A stretch of 64,000 bases of DNA from Nibribacter roseus (GCF_042662225.1 NZ_JBHSYQ010000008.1:1-64000); one strand, 5' to 3'. Counted from the stretch's first letter, positions 42,212-52,446 are shown. A program made the numbers and translations. The notes: a model not told the origin generated them from the sequence alone.

Positions 42212-44422
42212 TTATTTCTTTTTCTTCTGCTCTCCGGGTACCGGAAAGCCCCGGTCGCGCATGAGAGCGTCAATTTTGGCATCGCGGCCGCGGAAGAGAC
42301 GGTAAGCCTCAGCGGGGTCCATAGAGTTACGCGGGGCGAACAGGTATTTCACCAAGCGGGCCGCTACTTCTTTGTCGTAGAATCCGCCGGGGGCTTCTTC
42401 AAAGGCTTCGGCAGCGTCAGAGGTCAATACATCGGCCCAGAGGTAACCGTAGTAGCCGGTGGCGTAGCCTTCGCTGGAAAACACGTGCCCGAAGTGCGGC
42501 GAGCGGTGACGCATCACAATCTCTTTGGGCATGTTCAGGGCGGCCAAGGTTTCACGCTCAAATTTGTCGGGGTCCAACCCAGCTGGGTCTTTGAGGGTGT
42601 GGAATTTCATGTCCATGAGCGCCGAGGCCAGAAATTCAGTTGTCGCGAACCCTTGGTTAAAGGTGGAGGCTTTCTTGATTTTGGCCACTAATTCAGCTGG
42701 CATTGGCTGACCGGTTTTGTGGTGCTTCAGGAACTGGTTGATCACCCTGTCAGTAGACAACCACCGCTCCAGCAACTGGCTCTGGAACTCGGTGTAGTCG
42801 CGCACGCCGCTGTTGAGCGTTGGGTACTTCACGTTAGAAGCAAAGAAGTGCAGCGCATGACCGAACTCATGGAAGAACGTGGTGGCATCGTCCCAAGATA
42901 CCAACACAGGCTCACCAGGGGCAGGCTTTACAAAGTTGGAGTTGTTAGAAGCCAGTACCGTTTTTTTGCCGTCAAAGGTGGTGTGGCTGCGGTAAGTGGT
43001 AGCCCAGGCGCCGGAACGCTTGCCGGTGCGGGCAAACGGATCTAAGTACCACAAGCCGATGTGTTCGCCGGTGGTTTTGTTTGTCACTTCCCACACCTTC
43101 ACATCTGGGTGAAACACGGGCACCGAGCCTTCGGGCACTGGCTTGAAGTTGTAGTTGAACAGCTCACCGGCGGTAAAGAATAGGGCCTGCGTCAGGTTGC
43201 CTAGCTCCAGGTACTGCTTCACTTCCTCAGAATCAAGGTCATACTTCTGCTTGCGCACTTTCTCGGCGTAATAGCGATAGTCCCATGGGGCTATGGTGAT
43301 CTTTGCGCCAGTTTTGTTTGCCACCGCCTGCATATCACTCACCTCTTCCTTTACTCGTGCCAAGGCTGCGGGCCAAACGGCTTCCATCAAATCCATCGCG
43401 TTCTTTGGGTTCTTGGCCATGCGGTTCTGCAAGCGCCAGTCGGCGTAGGTGTCGTAGCCCAGCAGTTTCACCCGCTCATCGCGGAGCTCCAAAATTTTAG
43501 TGATGTTCTGGTTGTTATCGTTCGCATCGCCGTTATCTCCGCGCGAGTAGTAGGTTTTCCAGACTTTCTCCCGCATCTCGCGGTTATCAGAGTAAGTCAG
43601 GAACTGGTCCATGCTAGAGCGGGTGTTGGTGACGGCGTATTTACCGGCCTGGCCCCTATCGGCAGCTGCTTTGGCGGCGGCTTTCACAAAGCTCTCTGGT
43701 AGTCCGCTCAACTGGTCTTTGGTCAGGTAGGTCACGTACTTCTCTTCATCTGCAAGAGTATTGTTAGCGAAGGAGGTGTAAAGCGACGACAGTTCTTTGT
43801 TAATGGCAGCGTAGCGCTCCTTGTCAGCGGTGCTCAGGCCGGCGCCTTCCATGGCGAAGTCCTCGTAAACAAGCTGCACCACACGCTGCTGATCGGCTGG
43901 AAGCGGGTTCTTCTGTGCATTCTCATACACCGCTTTGATGCGCTGGAACAACTTGGTGTTCTGCGAGATCTTGGAACGGAAATCGGAGATTTTAGGAGCC
44001 AGCTCCGCCTGAATTTTCCGGAACTCTGGCGAAGACATGTTGCTGCTCCAAATGCCGTAATAGGTGAAGGCGCGGTTCAGCGCCTCTCCCGCTTTCTCAT
44101 AAGGCACAATGGTGTTCTCAAAAGTAGGCGCGGCCGTATTGTTCACTATGGCATCAATATCTGCCAAATGCAGGGCCATGCCTTTCTCCATGGCTGGCTG
44201 CAGGTAGGCCAGATCCATTTTATCAAAGGCCGGCACCCCGCCGTACGGGCCAGTCCACTCGGCCAGCAATGGGTTGTCAAATTCCTGTTTCATTTGGGTA
44301 GTAGCGCCAGGAGCTGGTGCGGTAGCAGCAGGTTGCTGCGGCTGCGAAGAGGTGCAGCCCACCAGCGCCAGCATGATCAGCAGTTGGGGACATTTGCCCC
44401 CGGCTATTGTTTTGTATTGCAT
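42212..44422 (-). CDS. dcp: M3 family metallopeptidase (peptidyl-dipeptidase Dcp type)
   Basis: 736 residues. N terminus has a lipoprotein-type signal ending LALVGC (Cys about 23) followed by Gln/Pro/Ala-rich linker, so it is probably exported. The M3 zinc site FFHEFGHALHFF is at about residue 515, with the downstream acidic ligand in the FNQGFATTEFLA region and a C-terminal YATGYYGYLWADVLTSDA that matches Dcp. It removes dipeptides from peptide C termini. Ends with a lysine-rich tail (GEQKKKK). Confidence 0.92.
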   Translation of the reverse strand: MQYKTIAGGKCPQLLIMLALVGCTSSQPQQPAATAPAPGATTQMKQEFDNPLLAEWTGPYGGVPAFDKMDLAYLQPAMEKGMALHLADIDAIVNNTAAPTFENTIVPYEKAGEALNRAFTYYGIWSSNMSSPEFRKIQAELAPKISDFRSKISQNTKLFQRIKAVYENAQKNPLPADQQRVVQLVYEDFAMEGAGLSTADKERYAAINKELSSLYTSFANNTLADEEKYVTYLTKDQLSGLPESFVKAAAKAAADRGQAGKYAVTNTRSSMDQFLTYSDNREMREKVWKTYYSRGDNGDANDNNQNITKILELRDERVKLLGYDTYADWRLQNRMAKNPKNAMDLMEAVWPAALARVKEEVSDMQAVANKTGAKITIAPWDYRYYAEKVRKQKYDLDSEEVKQYLELGNLTQALFFTAGELFNYNFKPVPEGSVPVFHPDVKVWEVTNKTTGEHIGLWYLDPFARTGKRSGAWATTYRSHTTFDGKKTVLASNNSNFVKPAPGEPVLVSWDDATTFFHEFGHALHFFASNVKYPTLNSGVRDYTEFQSQLLERWLSTDRVINQFLKHHKTGQPMPAELVAKIKKASTFNQGFATTEFLASALMDMKFHTLKDPAGLDPDKFERETLAALNMPKEIVMRHRSPHFGHVFSSEGYATGYYGYLWADVLTSDAAEAFEEAPGGFYDKEVAARLVKYLFAPRNSMDPAEAYRLFRGRDAKIDALMRDRGFPVPGEQKKKK

Positions 44423-44586
44423 AACTTCTCTTTAAGGTTGTTGGCAAAGGTCTTTGCAGCACCTCTGCGGGGGTAAAGAACCTCAAAGAAACGCAATTTT
44501 AGGGGGAGGCAGAAACAAGCTGGCAATGACCGTTGATTGATCCCTTAGATCTCTGGAGGAAAAATAAGTTGATACGATAGACTGCC

Positions 44587-44955
44587 TCAACTAACTTTTT
44601 TCACCTCTCCACCAATCCACCCCAAATGGGTATTTTTGAAATTATCTGAATACTTCAAGCCATAGCCAAGTGCCCGGTCCATAGCGCTATGGCCAAACAT
44701 AACCACTCCTGCTAATTGCAGTTCAGGATGGTGTAACATAAAACCAACTGCGGCAGTCAAGAGTGCCACCCCCTGGTGATGGAACAGGTTATAAACCCAT
44801 GCTCCCACTCTTGGGCCAAAAAGGTAGCCCAGCATGCTGAGGTCGGGTAATAGCAACAGGGCAAAAAACATCCACCAGCTATACCCCAGGTATAAACTGA
44901 ACAGGTAGGCGGCCGCCATTTTGGCTAGTTCCTCTAAGCTAATCAATAGTTTCAT
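44587..44955 (-). CDS. DUF4260 membrane protein
   Basis: 122 residues, three to four short membrane segments. The conserved GYSWWMFFALLLLPDLSMLGYL (about 23-44) and the C-terminal GHSAMDRALGYGLKYSDNFK followed by THLGWIG match DUF4260. Function unknown. Isolated gene between the M3 peptidase and DUF5694 genes. Confidence 0.85.
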   Translation of the reverse strand: MKLLISLEELAKMAAAYLFSLYLGYSWWMFFALLLLPDLSMLGYLFGPRVGAWVYNLFHHQGVALLTAAVGFMLHHPELQLAGVVMFGHSAMDRALGYGLKYSDNFKNTHLGWIGGEVKKVS

Positions 44956-45175
44956 AGTGTTGTAAAGGGGTTTAGAGTTAGGTAATGGAATTCAAGTTGT
45001 TATCAGCTCACCCACAGCATTTTGAATGAAGTAAATATAGGAAAATCATTATATACTTTACTTGACCAGTAAATTTCTCACTACCCCTATTCTTTTTCAT
45101 ATAAAAGATCATGCAATTTGGGCAGCGCGTTTGTGTTTCTTAGCTTTAAAAACCAAACCAACCTTACAACCCTTT

Positions 45176-46273
45176 ATGCTTACATTTTCCTCTTATTCCC
45201 CCTTCATTAAATTTCTCCTTTTCCTGTGCCTTTATAGTTGCGCTACCCTGCGCGGCTGGGCGCAACAAGAGCCACTGGAGATTGTGATTGTGGCATCGGC
45301 GCACCAGAATACCCAGGCACCGGAGAAACTAAGACCCGTCGTAGAGAAACTGAAGAAGTACAACCCAGACATGGTGTTCGGGGAATATCTGTCAGCTCCA
45401 GATCTTAAAGCGGCGCTAGAAAAAGGGTACTACAACAAAAAGAATGATGAGAAACGGATGGCTTATTTGTTGAGCCTTACCCATAAACGCGGTAAGAACG
45501 CTTCAAAGAAAATATCTAAAGCTTACCAAGCGCTGGCGAAGAATGAAAACCTGCACCAAATACGTATGCAACTGGCCCGCGACCTCTACCTGAACCACGA
45601 CCGCGGCAACGGTGAGTACCAACTCTACGTGCTCGAGACGCAACTGAAAGAGCGATTTTTGGAAAAAGAGCAGTCAGCCTATACAAATATGTTCGGTGCT
45701 TCAGATTCACTCAAGAAACAGGGGCTGGTGCGTGTAAACAGTGAGTATCAGAAAATCTATTTCCCGCTGGTTTACGAGTTGAAGCATGCACAAATTTACC
45801 CTATGGATTGCCAGAAGTATGACAACAACTGGAACCAAGCTTGGGGCAGTGCCATGGTGAAGATGCAGGAGCTAGAGAAAAAGGCTAAGGCAGACTCCAC
45901 CTCGGCCGAAGGGCAGACTTTTAAGCGCATCAACACTTTCTTTGAAACCGGCTGGAAAGAAGCCTATACCAACAAGCTCAGCGGGTACGCTTTTATGAAC
46001 TCCGCTGAATACGCGCGTATGGATGCCGCCCAAAATTTTTACGGCGGCCCCGCATTTTACGGCTCCGCCGGTTTCCCCACCGAAGAGGTAAAACAAATGA
46101 TCTATTACTGGAACCTGCGCAACCAGGGCATGTGTGAAAACGTGGTGCGTCAGGCCCGCGAAAAAGGAGCTAAAAAAGTAGTGGTAGCCGTAGGCTCCTC
46201 GCACCGTTCCTGGATGGAAGAAATATTCAAGACCATGCCTGACGTGAAAATAGTATACTACAATCAGCTCTAG
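45176..46273 (+). CDS. DUF5694 secreted protein
   Basis: 365 residues from ATG 45176, with a signal peptide (KFLLFLCLYSCATLRGWAQ, about 12-31). The opening EIVIVASAHQNTQAPEKLRP with a histidine after the first strand and the MVFGEYLSAPDLKAALE segment recall the TraB/GumN-like metal-binding fold to which DUF5694 is related; the C-terminal KKVVVAVGSSHRSWMEEIF repeats the strand-histidine pattern. Activity unknown. A TTG-started longer frame to 45062 would hide the signal peptide. Confidence 0.8.
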   Translation: MLTFSSYSPFIKFLLFLCLYSCATLRGWAQQEPLEIVIVASAHQNTQAPEKLRPVVEKLKKYNPDMVFGEYLSAPDLKAALEKGYYNKKNDEKRMAYLLSLTHKRGKNASKKISKAYQALAKNENLHQIRMQLARDLYLNHDRGNGEYQLYVLETQLKERFLEKEQSAYTNMFGASDSLKKQGLVRVNSEYQKIYFPLVYELKHAQIYPMDCQKYDNNWNQAWGSAMVKMQELEKKAKADSTSAEGQTFKRINTFFETGWKEAYTNKLSGYAFMNSAEYARMDAAQNFYGGPAFYGSAGFPTEEVKQMIYYWNLRNQGMCENVVRQAREKGAKKVVVAVGSSHRSWMEEIFKTMPDVKIVYYNQL

Positions 46274-46298
46274 TCTTCATTGGCTTTTTCTATGCAAG

Positions 46299-46342
46299 CT
46301 GCGTTTTAGGGCTGTTTTTCTAAAAGCAGCCCTAAAACGCAT
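46299..46342. terminator. Dispersed palindrome, copy 14, between convergent genes
   Basis: GCTGCGTTTTAGGGCTGTTTTTC then AAAGCAGCCCTAAAACGCA; the outer TGCGTTTTAGGG is fully paired. Followed by T6 on the + strand. Likely bidirectional terminator. Confidence 0.88.
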
Positions 46343-46366
46343 TTTTTATATTGAAAGGGCAATTTG

Positions 46367-47713
46367 TTATTTCACCTTTGCCAAAACCTTAGGTCCGCCC
46401 TCTACTTTTCTTATTAACCACTCCCCTACCTGCAGGCCTTGCAGTCGACCATTTTCAACGGCATCCATAAAATGAATACCGCCATACAATCTAGATAGTC
46501 CAGCTTCAATGGCTGCCTCCTGAAAAGAATGAAACTCCCGGGCGGGTAGTCCGAATCGTTCTTCTACCGTGTCGGTGTAACTAAAATTATCGCCGAAGTA
46601 GTGAGTTAAAATCACTGCCGAGGCCGCGGAGATAGTGGAGTGTCCGCTCAAGTACTCTGGGAACGGCGGAGTTTGTAGCAAAGGTTTAAAGTTAGGATCA
46701 AGGTATTTTCTGATGGCGGTTTCCGGGCGGATACGGTTACTGCGGAACTTCTCGTCCCAGCAAGCTAAAAAACCATCCATCAAGCCCACCGACACCATAG
46801 CATGCACTTTCATGGCCTTGGCAAAGTCAATCTTAGCTTTTTTACAGGCAATACCGGTGATGCCTAGCCAATGCGCACCCGGCGAAATTTTCTTCAGTCC
46901 AGACATTAGGTGGCCGTTTTCCTGCAGGGCAAAAGGGTTACAATCCCAGAAGGCGGCAATGTCCTGGTGCTCTTTCGACAAATTGTTGCTTTCCTCATAC
47001 GCCTGCTGCATTAGCTTGAAGAAGGGTGAGCTTTTTTGGGTGGAGAAAGCCACCGGAGGATCCGGTTTGAACTGGCTACAGGTATCTAAGGTAAACGAGC
47101 GAACGGTGTTGAAATATGGCTCTACCGGAGCAAAATAGCCGGGCGGCGTAGGGTACCAATTCCCCTCTCCTTCTTTAGGCGTGTAGCGCGGATAATTACT
47201 GATGCGGTTATATTTATCTGCTTTGGCATAAGCCAGAATCTCTTTGCTCACAGCCTGGGCGTAGGCAAGAGAAGACGTAATGACTTCTTCGGCCAACCCT
47301 TCTTGTCGGCAGGAATCCAGCAGCTGCACTTTCAGGCTGTCTAACAGCACACCCGATGGCTGCATTTTCTTGGCCGTCTCTAACATGGCCAGCACTGCGC
47401 TCAGCTCCACAGAATACCCCTCAACTCCTTGTGGTTTGGCTATTTGAGGATAGTCTTTGAGCTTCCCGTGCATAGAGGCATAGCTGCTGTCATTCTGAAC
47501 AACCACCTCGTATCCGGCCAGGGTAGCGTAGGAGAAAAAACGAGCAGCCAAAGGCGGATTGGTCACATCGTTCACCATCAGGTCGGTCATGCGGTTGATG
47601 ACCTGGCTAATTTGCTCGGTGCTGAAATCCAGGTTTTGTTTTTTCTCTTGTTGAGGAGCCGAGCAGGCTCCGCATAAAACCCAGAGCCATAAGAGCGGTA
47701 ATACCTTTTTCAT
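46367..47713 (-). CDS. Vanadium-dependent haloperoxidase-like PAP2 lipoprotein
   Basis: 448 residues from ATG 47713. Lipoprotein signal MKKVLPLLWLWVLCGAC (Cys17). The PAP2/haloperoxidase motifs are spaced normally: FRSNRIRPETAIRKYLDPNF (about 318-337), PEYLSGHSTISAASAVILTH (about 350-369), and YGGIHFMDAVENGRLQGLQVG (about 412-432) with vanadate-type His and Arg. Halide oxidation or phosphatase activity cannot be told apart. Its ATG overlaps the stop codon of the upstream FG-GAP gene (TAATG), so the two are translationally coupled. Confidence 0.87.
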   Translation of the reverse strand: MKKVLPLLWLWVLCGACSAPQQEKKQNLDFSTEQISQVINRMTDLMVNDVTNPPLAARFFSYATLAGYEVVVQNDSSYASMHGKLKDYPQIAKPQGVEGYSVELSAVLAMLETAKKMQPSGVLLDSLKVQLLDSCRQEGLAEEVITSSLAYAQAVSKEILAYAKADKYNRISNYPRYTPKEGEGNWYPTPPGYFAPVEPYFNTVRSFTLDTCSQFKPDPPVAFSTQKSSPFFKLMQQAYEESNNLSKEHQDIAAFWDCNPFALQENGHLMSGLKKISPGAHWLGITGIACKKAKIDFAKAMKVHAMVSVGLMDGFLACWDEKFRSNRIRPETAIRKYLDPNFKPLLQTPPFPEYLSGHSTISAASAVILTHYFGDNFSYTDTVEERFGLPAREFHSFQEAAIEAGLSRLYGGIHFMDAVENGRLQGLQVGEWLIRKVEGGPKVLAKVK

Positions 47714-50700
47714 TAGGGTAGTTTGTAGGCCATTACTGGTTTTTGATTCACGCCAAACAGCACCGTGTTGCTCACTGGCAAAATGCAACGCACATCGCCC
47801 ACTACTTTAAAGCCAGACTTCTGCTGCGGCACATAGGTAAAGTTACCCTTGCCATCGTTTTGCAGCAGCTGTCCGTAATTGGCATCGGACTTTCCGAAGC
47901 GCAGTCGAGCTTTGTTCACGTTCCCGCCCAGGAGCAAATCCATGGCACCGTCTTGGTTGTAGTCTAGCGTGGCTATGGCGAACACGGGTGCATATTGGGC
48001 TTGCACCGGCAGCTGCGCTTCCTTGAACTTTCCGTCCTCCCCACCTACGAAATAAGCAGTTTGTAAGTAATTGGCTGATAGACGGCCTGCGTCTTTTAGT
48101 TCTGGCTCAGAGAAAATGTGCTCTAAACCGGCATTGGCATAGCTGGTATAATCAGGGAACCGTGTGCGCATCATACTGATTTGGTCCAGCAGCTCATCAC
48201 GCGTCACGTAAGGGTAGCTCTTGCCCTGTATGTAGAAACAGAGGATAGGATCAATGGCTCCGTTGTCGTCAAAATCTTTGAAAATGAGTTGGGCTGGCTC
48301 TTTTTCTGAGGCTTTGCACTGGGTGTTTAAGCCTAGATTGCCAATAATTAGATCTGGTTTCCTGTCTTGGTTGAAATCACCCACATATAGTTTATTCCAC
48401 CAGCCGCTGTATTTCTTGCTGAAGAAGGCATTTGTGTTTTCGGTTAGTTTTCCGTTTTTCAGGCTGAAAACAGAAACCGGCATCCATTCGCCTACCACCA
48501 CCAGCTCAGCCTTATTATCATTGTTCAGGTCGTGCCAGGCAGCGTCGGTGACCAAGCCAATGTTTTGCAGCTGTGGGGCCACGGCTGCGGTTTGGTCTGT
48601 GAACTGACCTTTGCCGTTGTTCACCAGCACATAGCTGCGGGGCGTTTCTGGATAGCGGCCGGGTACCACACGGCCACCCACAAACAAATCCAAGGCACCG
48701 TCACCATTGACATCAGATGCCCTCACGCAACTGCCGCTGGTTCGCATATTTGGCAAAGAGGTAACAGCCTTGCTGAAGTTGCCGTTGCCATCGTTCAGGT
48801 ACAGGCGATCTTGCAGGGCGGCATCATCGGGTAGGAAGGTATGGTAACCCCCGCTCACCACGTACAAATCAAGTTTATTGTCGTTGTTGGCGTCAAAGAA
48901 CAGAGCGTCTACGTCTTCGCTCGCTTTATCAGCGGCAAGAGCTGTAACAGGCTTTAGGGGGAATTTACCATTCTTGCCCTGCAGGTAAATGGCTCCGGCC
49001 TGACCGGCTGCTCCACCGGCAAAAATATCTTCCAAGCCGTCACCGTTCACATCTCCTTTCACCAGGCAAGGGCCTGAAAACGAGATTGGGTTCACCATAA
49101 GCGGCTGACGCTTAAAGTCGTTTAGGTTGTTTTTCTGATGGGCAAAGGTGAACGGAGCGGCGGTTTGGGTGAAGTATGGTTTTGCGGGGTTTGGGGCCCT
49201 ATATGTAGAAGTAGCGTTTTTCTCTTCCAGCGTAAGCACCTGGTTTGGCATTACACCAGCCAATACCTGCTGTTTACCGCTTAGCCACACCACCCGCACA
49301 GAATCTACCGTGGCCACGCCTCCTAACCCAAAATGCAGCACCGGCGGCACGCTAGACTGGAAGCCGCGCGAGGTCATCTGCTCCTGGTACTGCTGCTGCC
49401 CCTGGTGGTACACCATCACTTTCGCGCCCAAACCGTCAGTATTCTTGCCCGCACCTTTTAGTTTTACCTGCAGGTGTTGATTCTTCAGTCTCTTCTCAGA
49501 TTGGTTCTGGTACACAAAAGCTACTTGATTCACGTTGTTGGCCACCAGATCCAGATCTCCGTCGTTGTCTAAATCGGCGTAAGCGGCGCCGTTGCTGTTA
49601 GAGGCTATGTTGAAGCCCCAGTCTTTGCCCATGTTCTGGAACTGCAGCCCGTTGGTGTTTTTGAACATGTAGTTGTTCACATTTGAGGCTGGCATTTTAG
49701 AAAGCAGGTTCATGAGGTGCTCTGGCCTTACCTTGCCCCGCAGCTGCTGAAAGTATGAACTTTGGAATTTGATAAAATCCATGTTGGTGAAGTCGCGCAG
49801 AAAGCCATTGCTCACGAACAGGTCTTTCCAGCCATCGTTATCGAAATCCGCCAACAGAGGTGCCCAGCTCCAGTCAGTGTTGGAGACACCACTCAGCTGC
49901 CCCACCTCACTGAAGGTGCCGTCACCGTTGTTCATTTGTAGCATGTTCCGCATGTATTGGTGGTTGAACCCCGCACGCACCAGCATGTCAAAATACTCAT
50001 AGTTGTCGGGGCCGAATAGCAGCTTTTGGCGCTTATTATCTTCGGGCAGCATGTCCAGGGTCATGATGTCGGGCTGCCCATCATTGTTCATATCGGCAAT
50101 GTCATTGCCCATGGAATAAATGGCGGTATGCTGAATGCTGGTTTTAGATTTGTCAGTGAAGGTGCCGTTTTTATTGTTGATGAGCAGAAAGTCAGGCGCA
50201 GAGTAATCATTAGACACGTAAATGTCTGGCCATCCGTCTTGGTTAACATCGGCAATGCCCGCTCCTAAGCCATACGAGAAGGCCGATTTGTGCAGGCCGG
50301 CTTTGTCTGATACATCTTTGAAAATTCCGTTGTTGTTTTGGTACAGTTTGGCCTGCATGTCACGGGCGGGCTTTTTCAGGATTTCCTGAATGGTGGCATC
50401 ATCCAGGTTATTGAACTGCACTGGGTTGTGGTTCAGCAGGAACATGTCCAGGTCTTGGTCGCGGTCGTAATCGAAGAAAACGGCATGGGTGCTGAAAGCA
50501 GAATCTGCCAGCCCCATTTCCCTGGCTTTATCTACAAAGGTAGGGACACCGTCTGCTCCAGTTCCCTGGTTTATGAACAGTTGGTTTGTACGTGCCTTAC
50601 CTGGCACATTTCCTGAATAACAAAGGTAAATATCCAGCAAACCGTCTCCGTTTACGTCGGCCATGGTGGTACCGGTTTTCCATGAATTGGGCTGCCCGGC

Positions 50701-51066
50701 CACGCCTGCCATGCTGGTGATTTCTTCAAACTGCATCTGCCCTTTGTTCAGGTACAGCTTGTTGGGCACCATGTTTCCTGAGAAATAAATATCTGGAAGG
50801 CCATCTTGGTTTAAGTCTCCTATGGCTACGCCCCCACCGTTGTAGAAATATTGGTAGGCCATGATGTTGGCAAAAGGCGTTTCCTGGAGTGTGTTGCTAA
50901 AGCTGATGTGGGTTTGATCTGCCGGAAGCAGGGTAAACAGAGTAGGCGCCGCCTTTTCTACAGTAGCTTGCGTTATTTCACTCTCAGAAGATTCTTTTTG
51001 GCAACCTGTGGCAAACAGTATGCCCAGACTGACACCAAAAAGGGAGAAGCGCTTGAAAAAATTCAT
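47713..51066 (-). CDS. FG-GAP/VCBS and ASPIC/UnbV lipoprotein
   Basis: 1117 residues. Lipoprotein signal (GVSLGILFATGC, Cys22). Repeated FG-GAP/VCBS calcium-type motifs such as IGDLNQDGLPDIYFSGN, ADVNGDGLLDIYLC, ADMNNDGQPDIMTLD, ADFDNDGWKDLFVSNG and KGDVNGDGLEDIFAGG, i.e. two beta-propellers. Between them, about 540-625, lies an ASPIC/UnbV-type domain (TSRGFQSSVPPVLHFGLGG). These CRTAC1-like surface proteins are frequent in marine and soil Bacteroidota; the ligand is unknown. It is followed by, and coupled to, the haloperoxidase-like gene. Confidence 0.88.
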   Translation of the reverse strand: MNFFKRFSLFGVSLGILFATGCQKESSESEITQATVEKAAPTLFTLLPADQTHISFSNTLQETPFANIMAYQYFYNGGGVAIGDLNQDGLPDIYFSGNMVPNKLYLNKGQMQFEEITSMAGVAGQPNSWKTGTTMADVNGDGLLDIYLCYSGNVPGKARTNQLFINQGTGADGVPTFVDKAREMGLADSAFSTHAVFFDYDRDQDLDMFLLNHNPVQFNNLDDATIQEILKKPARDMQAKLYQNNNGIFKDVSDKAGLHKSAFSYGLGAGIADVNQDGWPDIYVSNDYSAPDFLLINNKNGTFTDKSKTSIQHTAIYSMGNDIADMNNDGQPDIMTLDMLPEDNKRQKLLFGPDNYEYFDMLVRAGFNHQYMRNMLQMNNGDGTFSEVGQLSGVSNTDWSWAPLLADFDNDGWKDLFVSNGFLRDFTNMDFIKFQSSYFQQLRGKVRPEHLMNLLSKMPASNVNNYMFKNTNGLQFQNMGKDWGFNIASNSNGAAYADLDNDGDLDLVANNVNQVAFVYQNQSEKRLKNQHLQVKLKGAGKNTDGLGAKVMVYHQGQQQYQEQMTSRGFQSSVPPVLHFGLGGVATVDSVRVVWLSGKQQVLAGVMPNQVLTLEEKNATSTYRAPNPAKPYFTQTAAPFTFAHQKNNLNDFKRQPLMVNPISFSGPCLVKGDVNGDGLEDIFAGGAAGQAGAIYLQGKNGKFPLKPVTALAADKASEDVDALFFDANNDNKLDLYVVSGGYHTFLPDDAALQDRLYLNDGNGNFSKAVTSLPNMRTSGSCVRASDVNGDGALDLFVGGRVVPGRYPETPRSYVLVNNGKGQFTDQTAAVAPQLQNIGLVTDAAWHDLNNDNKAELVVVGEWMPVSVFSLKNGKLTENTNAFFSKKYSGWWNKLYVGDFNQDRKPDLIIGNLGLNTQCKASEKEPAQLIFKDFDDNGAIDPILCFYIQGKSYPYVTRDELLDQISMMRTRFPDYTSYANAGLEHIFSEPELKDAGRLSANYLQTAYFVGGEDGKFKEAQLPVQAQYAPVFAIATLDYNQDGAMDLLLGGNVNKARLRFGKSDANYGQLLQNDGKGNFTYVPQQKSGFKVVGDVRCILPVSNTVLFGVNQKPVMAYKLP

Positions 51067-51387
51067 GTTGAGAAACGAAAATAGTTTTTAAAAATAGGGA
51101 AACTATTTTGATTCTCCACACTCTCTTTGTTCCACAAATTATGAATTTTTCAAAAAAAACACCTTACTATTTCTTCAAAAGGACTTACCTCACCTTTTAC
51201 AGCTGGCTTCTTTGCAAAATATGGAACAAGCGTCTGCGCTACACTTTATTAGCCATTATTGACTATGCTTCATCTTTTTTTCTACTCTGTCTTTTGCAAA
51301 TCCTAAAAAACACAGGAGCCACTGAAAGTAATTTTCAGTGGCTCCTGTGTTCATTGCCCCAACCTAAAGTTGGAGTCAATTCTGTGG
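51067..51387. other. Intergenic, mainly a terminator
   Basis: Sequence upstream of the FG-GAP gene; holds its promoter and, at 51309-51351, the terminator of the minus-strand small gene. Plus-strand frames across it lack any family. Confidence 0.55.
51309..51351 (-). terminator. Terminator of the small cysteine-containing gene
   Basis: ACACAGGAGCCACTGAAA and TTTCAGTGGCTCCTGTGT form a perfect 18-bp stem with a short loop; an A6 on the left gives a U run for the minus-strand transcript. Confidence 0.88.
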
Positions 51388-51630
51388 TTATTGAATCCAG
51401 CTACGGCGGCCTTCAAAGTGGTTGCAGCCAAACTGAGCACCAGTCACCATTTCAAATGGCTTGGGCTGGTTCAGCGTGGCCCCTGCGTCAGGCACAACTG
51501 GTAATACAAACTCAGGATTCATTTCTGGTTTACCCGACAATTCATCGCATACACCAAATTGATTATTTTGTACTTCTACTATTTTTTGGTCCTGCACCCA
51601 ATGGCTGCAGTGATTGCAAGTCGCTTCCAT
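51388..51630 (-). CDS. Small cysteine-containing protein
   Basis: 80 residues. CNHCSHWVQD at residues 5-14 and two later cysteines (GVCDEL, FGCNHFEG) suggest a four-cysteine metal site of zinc-ribbon or rubredoxin-like type. No signal peptide. No family is recognised. A convincing terminator follows, supporting a real transcript. Confidence 0.65.
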   Translation of the reverse strand: MEATCNHCSHWVQDQKIVEVQNNQFGVCDELSGKPEMNPEFVLPVVPDAGATLNQPKPFEMVTGAQFGCNHFEGRRSWIQ

Positions 51631-51898
51631 ATCAAATTAATTTAAATTCAACATTAAGTCTATATGTATACTTCTTACTCCCTCAAATTTGTTGCATTTT
51701 CAGTTACTCAAGCATTAATTTAGAATATAACTAAATAAAGAACATAAAGTAGAACTCACTCCTTACCCTTGCCATTTTTAGATTGCATATTACCGTTCTA
51801 AAATTCCCATTTCTGCTTTTGACTCACTTCCCTGCATCAAAATATAGCCACGCATGGTGCTAATGCTTATCTTTACCCGCAAACTATAACCGACCACT

Positions 51899-52333
51899 AT
51901 GTACACAGGACTTCAGCACTTGCACTCTTACTTGGCTTATTTGGTGCTTTTAGGATTACTTATTTCTCTAGGAGCCGCTCTGGCAGGGTATTTTGGCAAC
52001 AAGCATTTTTCAACCAAAGACCGGAAGATTGGCCTATTGGGCTTGATTCCTACTCACTTACAGTGGGTGATTGGCATTATCCTGTATTTTGTATCGCCGC
52101 TGGGCATGGAAAGTGCCTCTGAAGGCTTCATGAAGAATTCCGTGAGCAGACTGTATGTACTGGAGCACCCGCTCATGATGGTATTAGCCGTTATTTTGAT
52201 CACCGTAGGTTATTCTAAAGCAAAGCGTCAGGTGGGTACGCAAAACGGATTTAAGAGCATTGCCATCTTCTATGGTCTTGGCTTAATTTTAATTCTGGCC
52301 CGTATTCCGTGGATCTCATGGCCCGGCAATTAG
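51899..52333 (+). CDS. Four-helix membrane protein, cytochrome B-like
   Basis: 144 residues, four membrane helices at about 10-32, 50-68, 90-108 and 122-140. Histidines at HLHSYLAYLV (helix 1), LIPTHLQWVIG (helix 2) and LEHPLMMV (helix 3) are placed as possible haem ligands, as in proteins often labelled cytochrome B in Bacteroidota. No partner reductase is nearby. Confidence 0.7.
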   Translation: MYTGLQHLHSYLAYLVLLGLLISLGAALAGYFGNKHFSTKDRKIGLLGLIPTHLQWVIGIILYFVSPLGMESASEGFMKNSVSRLYVLEHPLMMVLAVILITVGYSKAKRQVGTQNGFKSIAIFYGLGLILILARIPWISWPGN

Positions 52334-52446
52334 TACTTGCTTTAATTAGAAATTAAGAATTAGAAATTAGAAATGGGGAGCTATAGTAGAGCTCTTTCCC
52401 ATTCTATAGAAATCGAATAAAAGGCACAATAGAGAGCTAATTCATT

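Noticed and set aside
51108..51734. 208-codon plus-strand frame
   Set aside because: It crosses a perfect terminator hairpin and lies antisense to the better supported 80-residue cysteine-containing gene.
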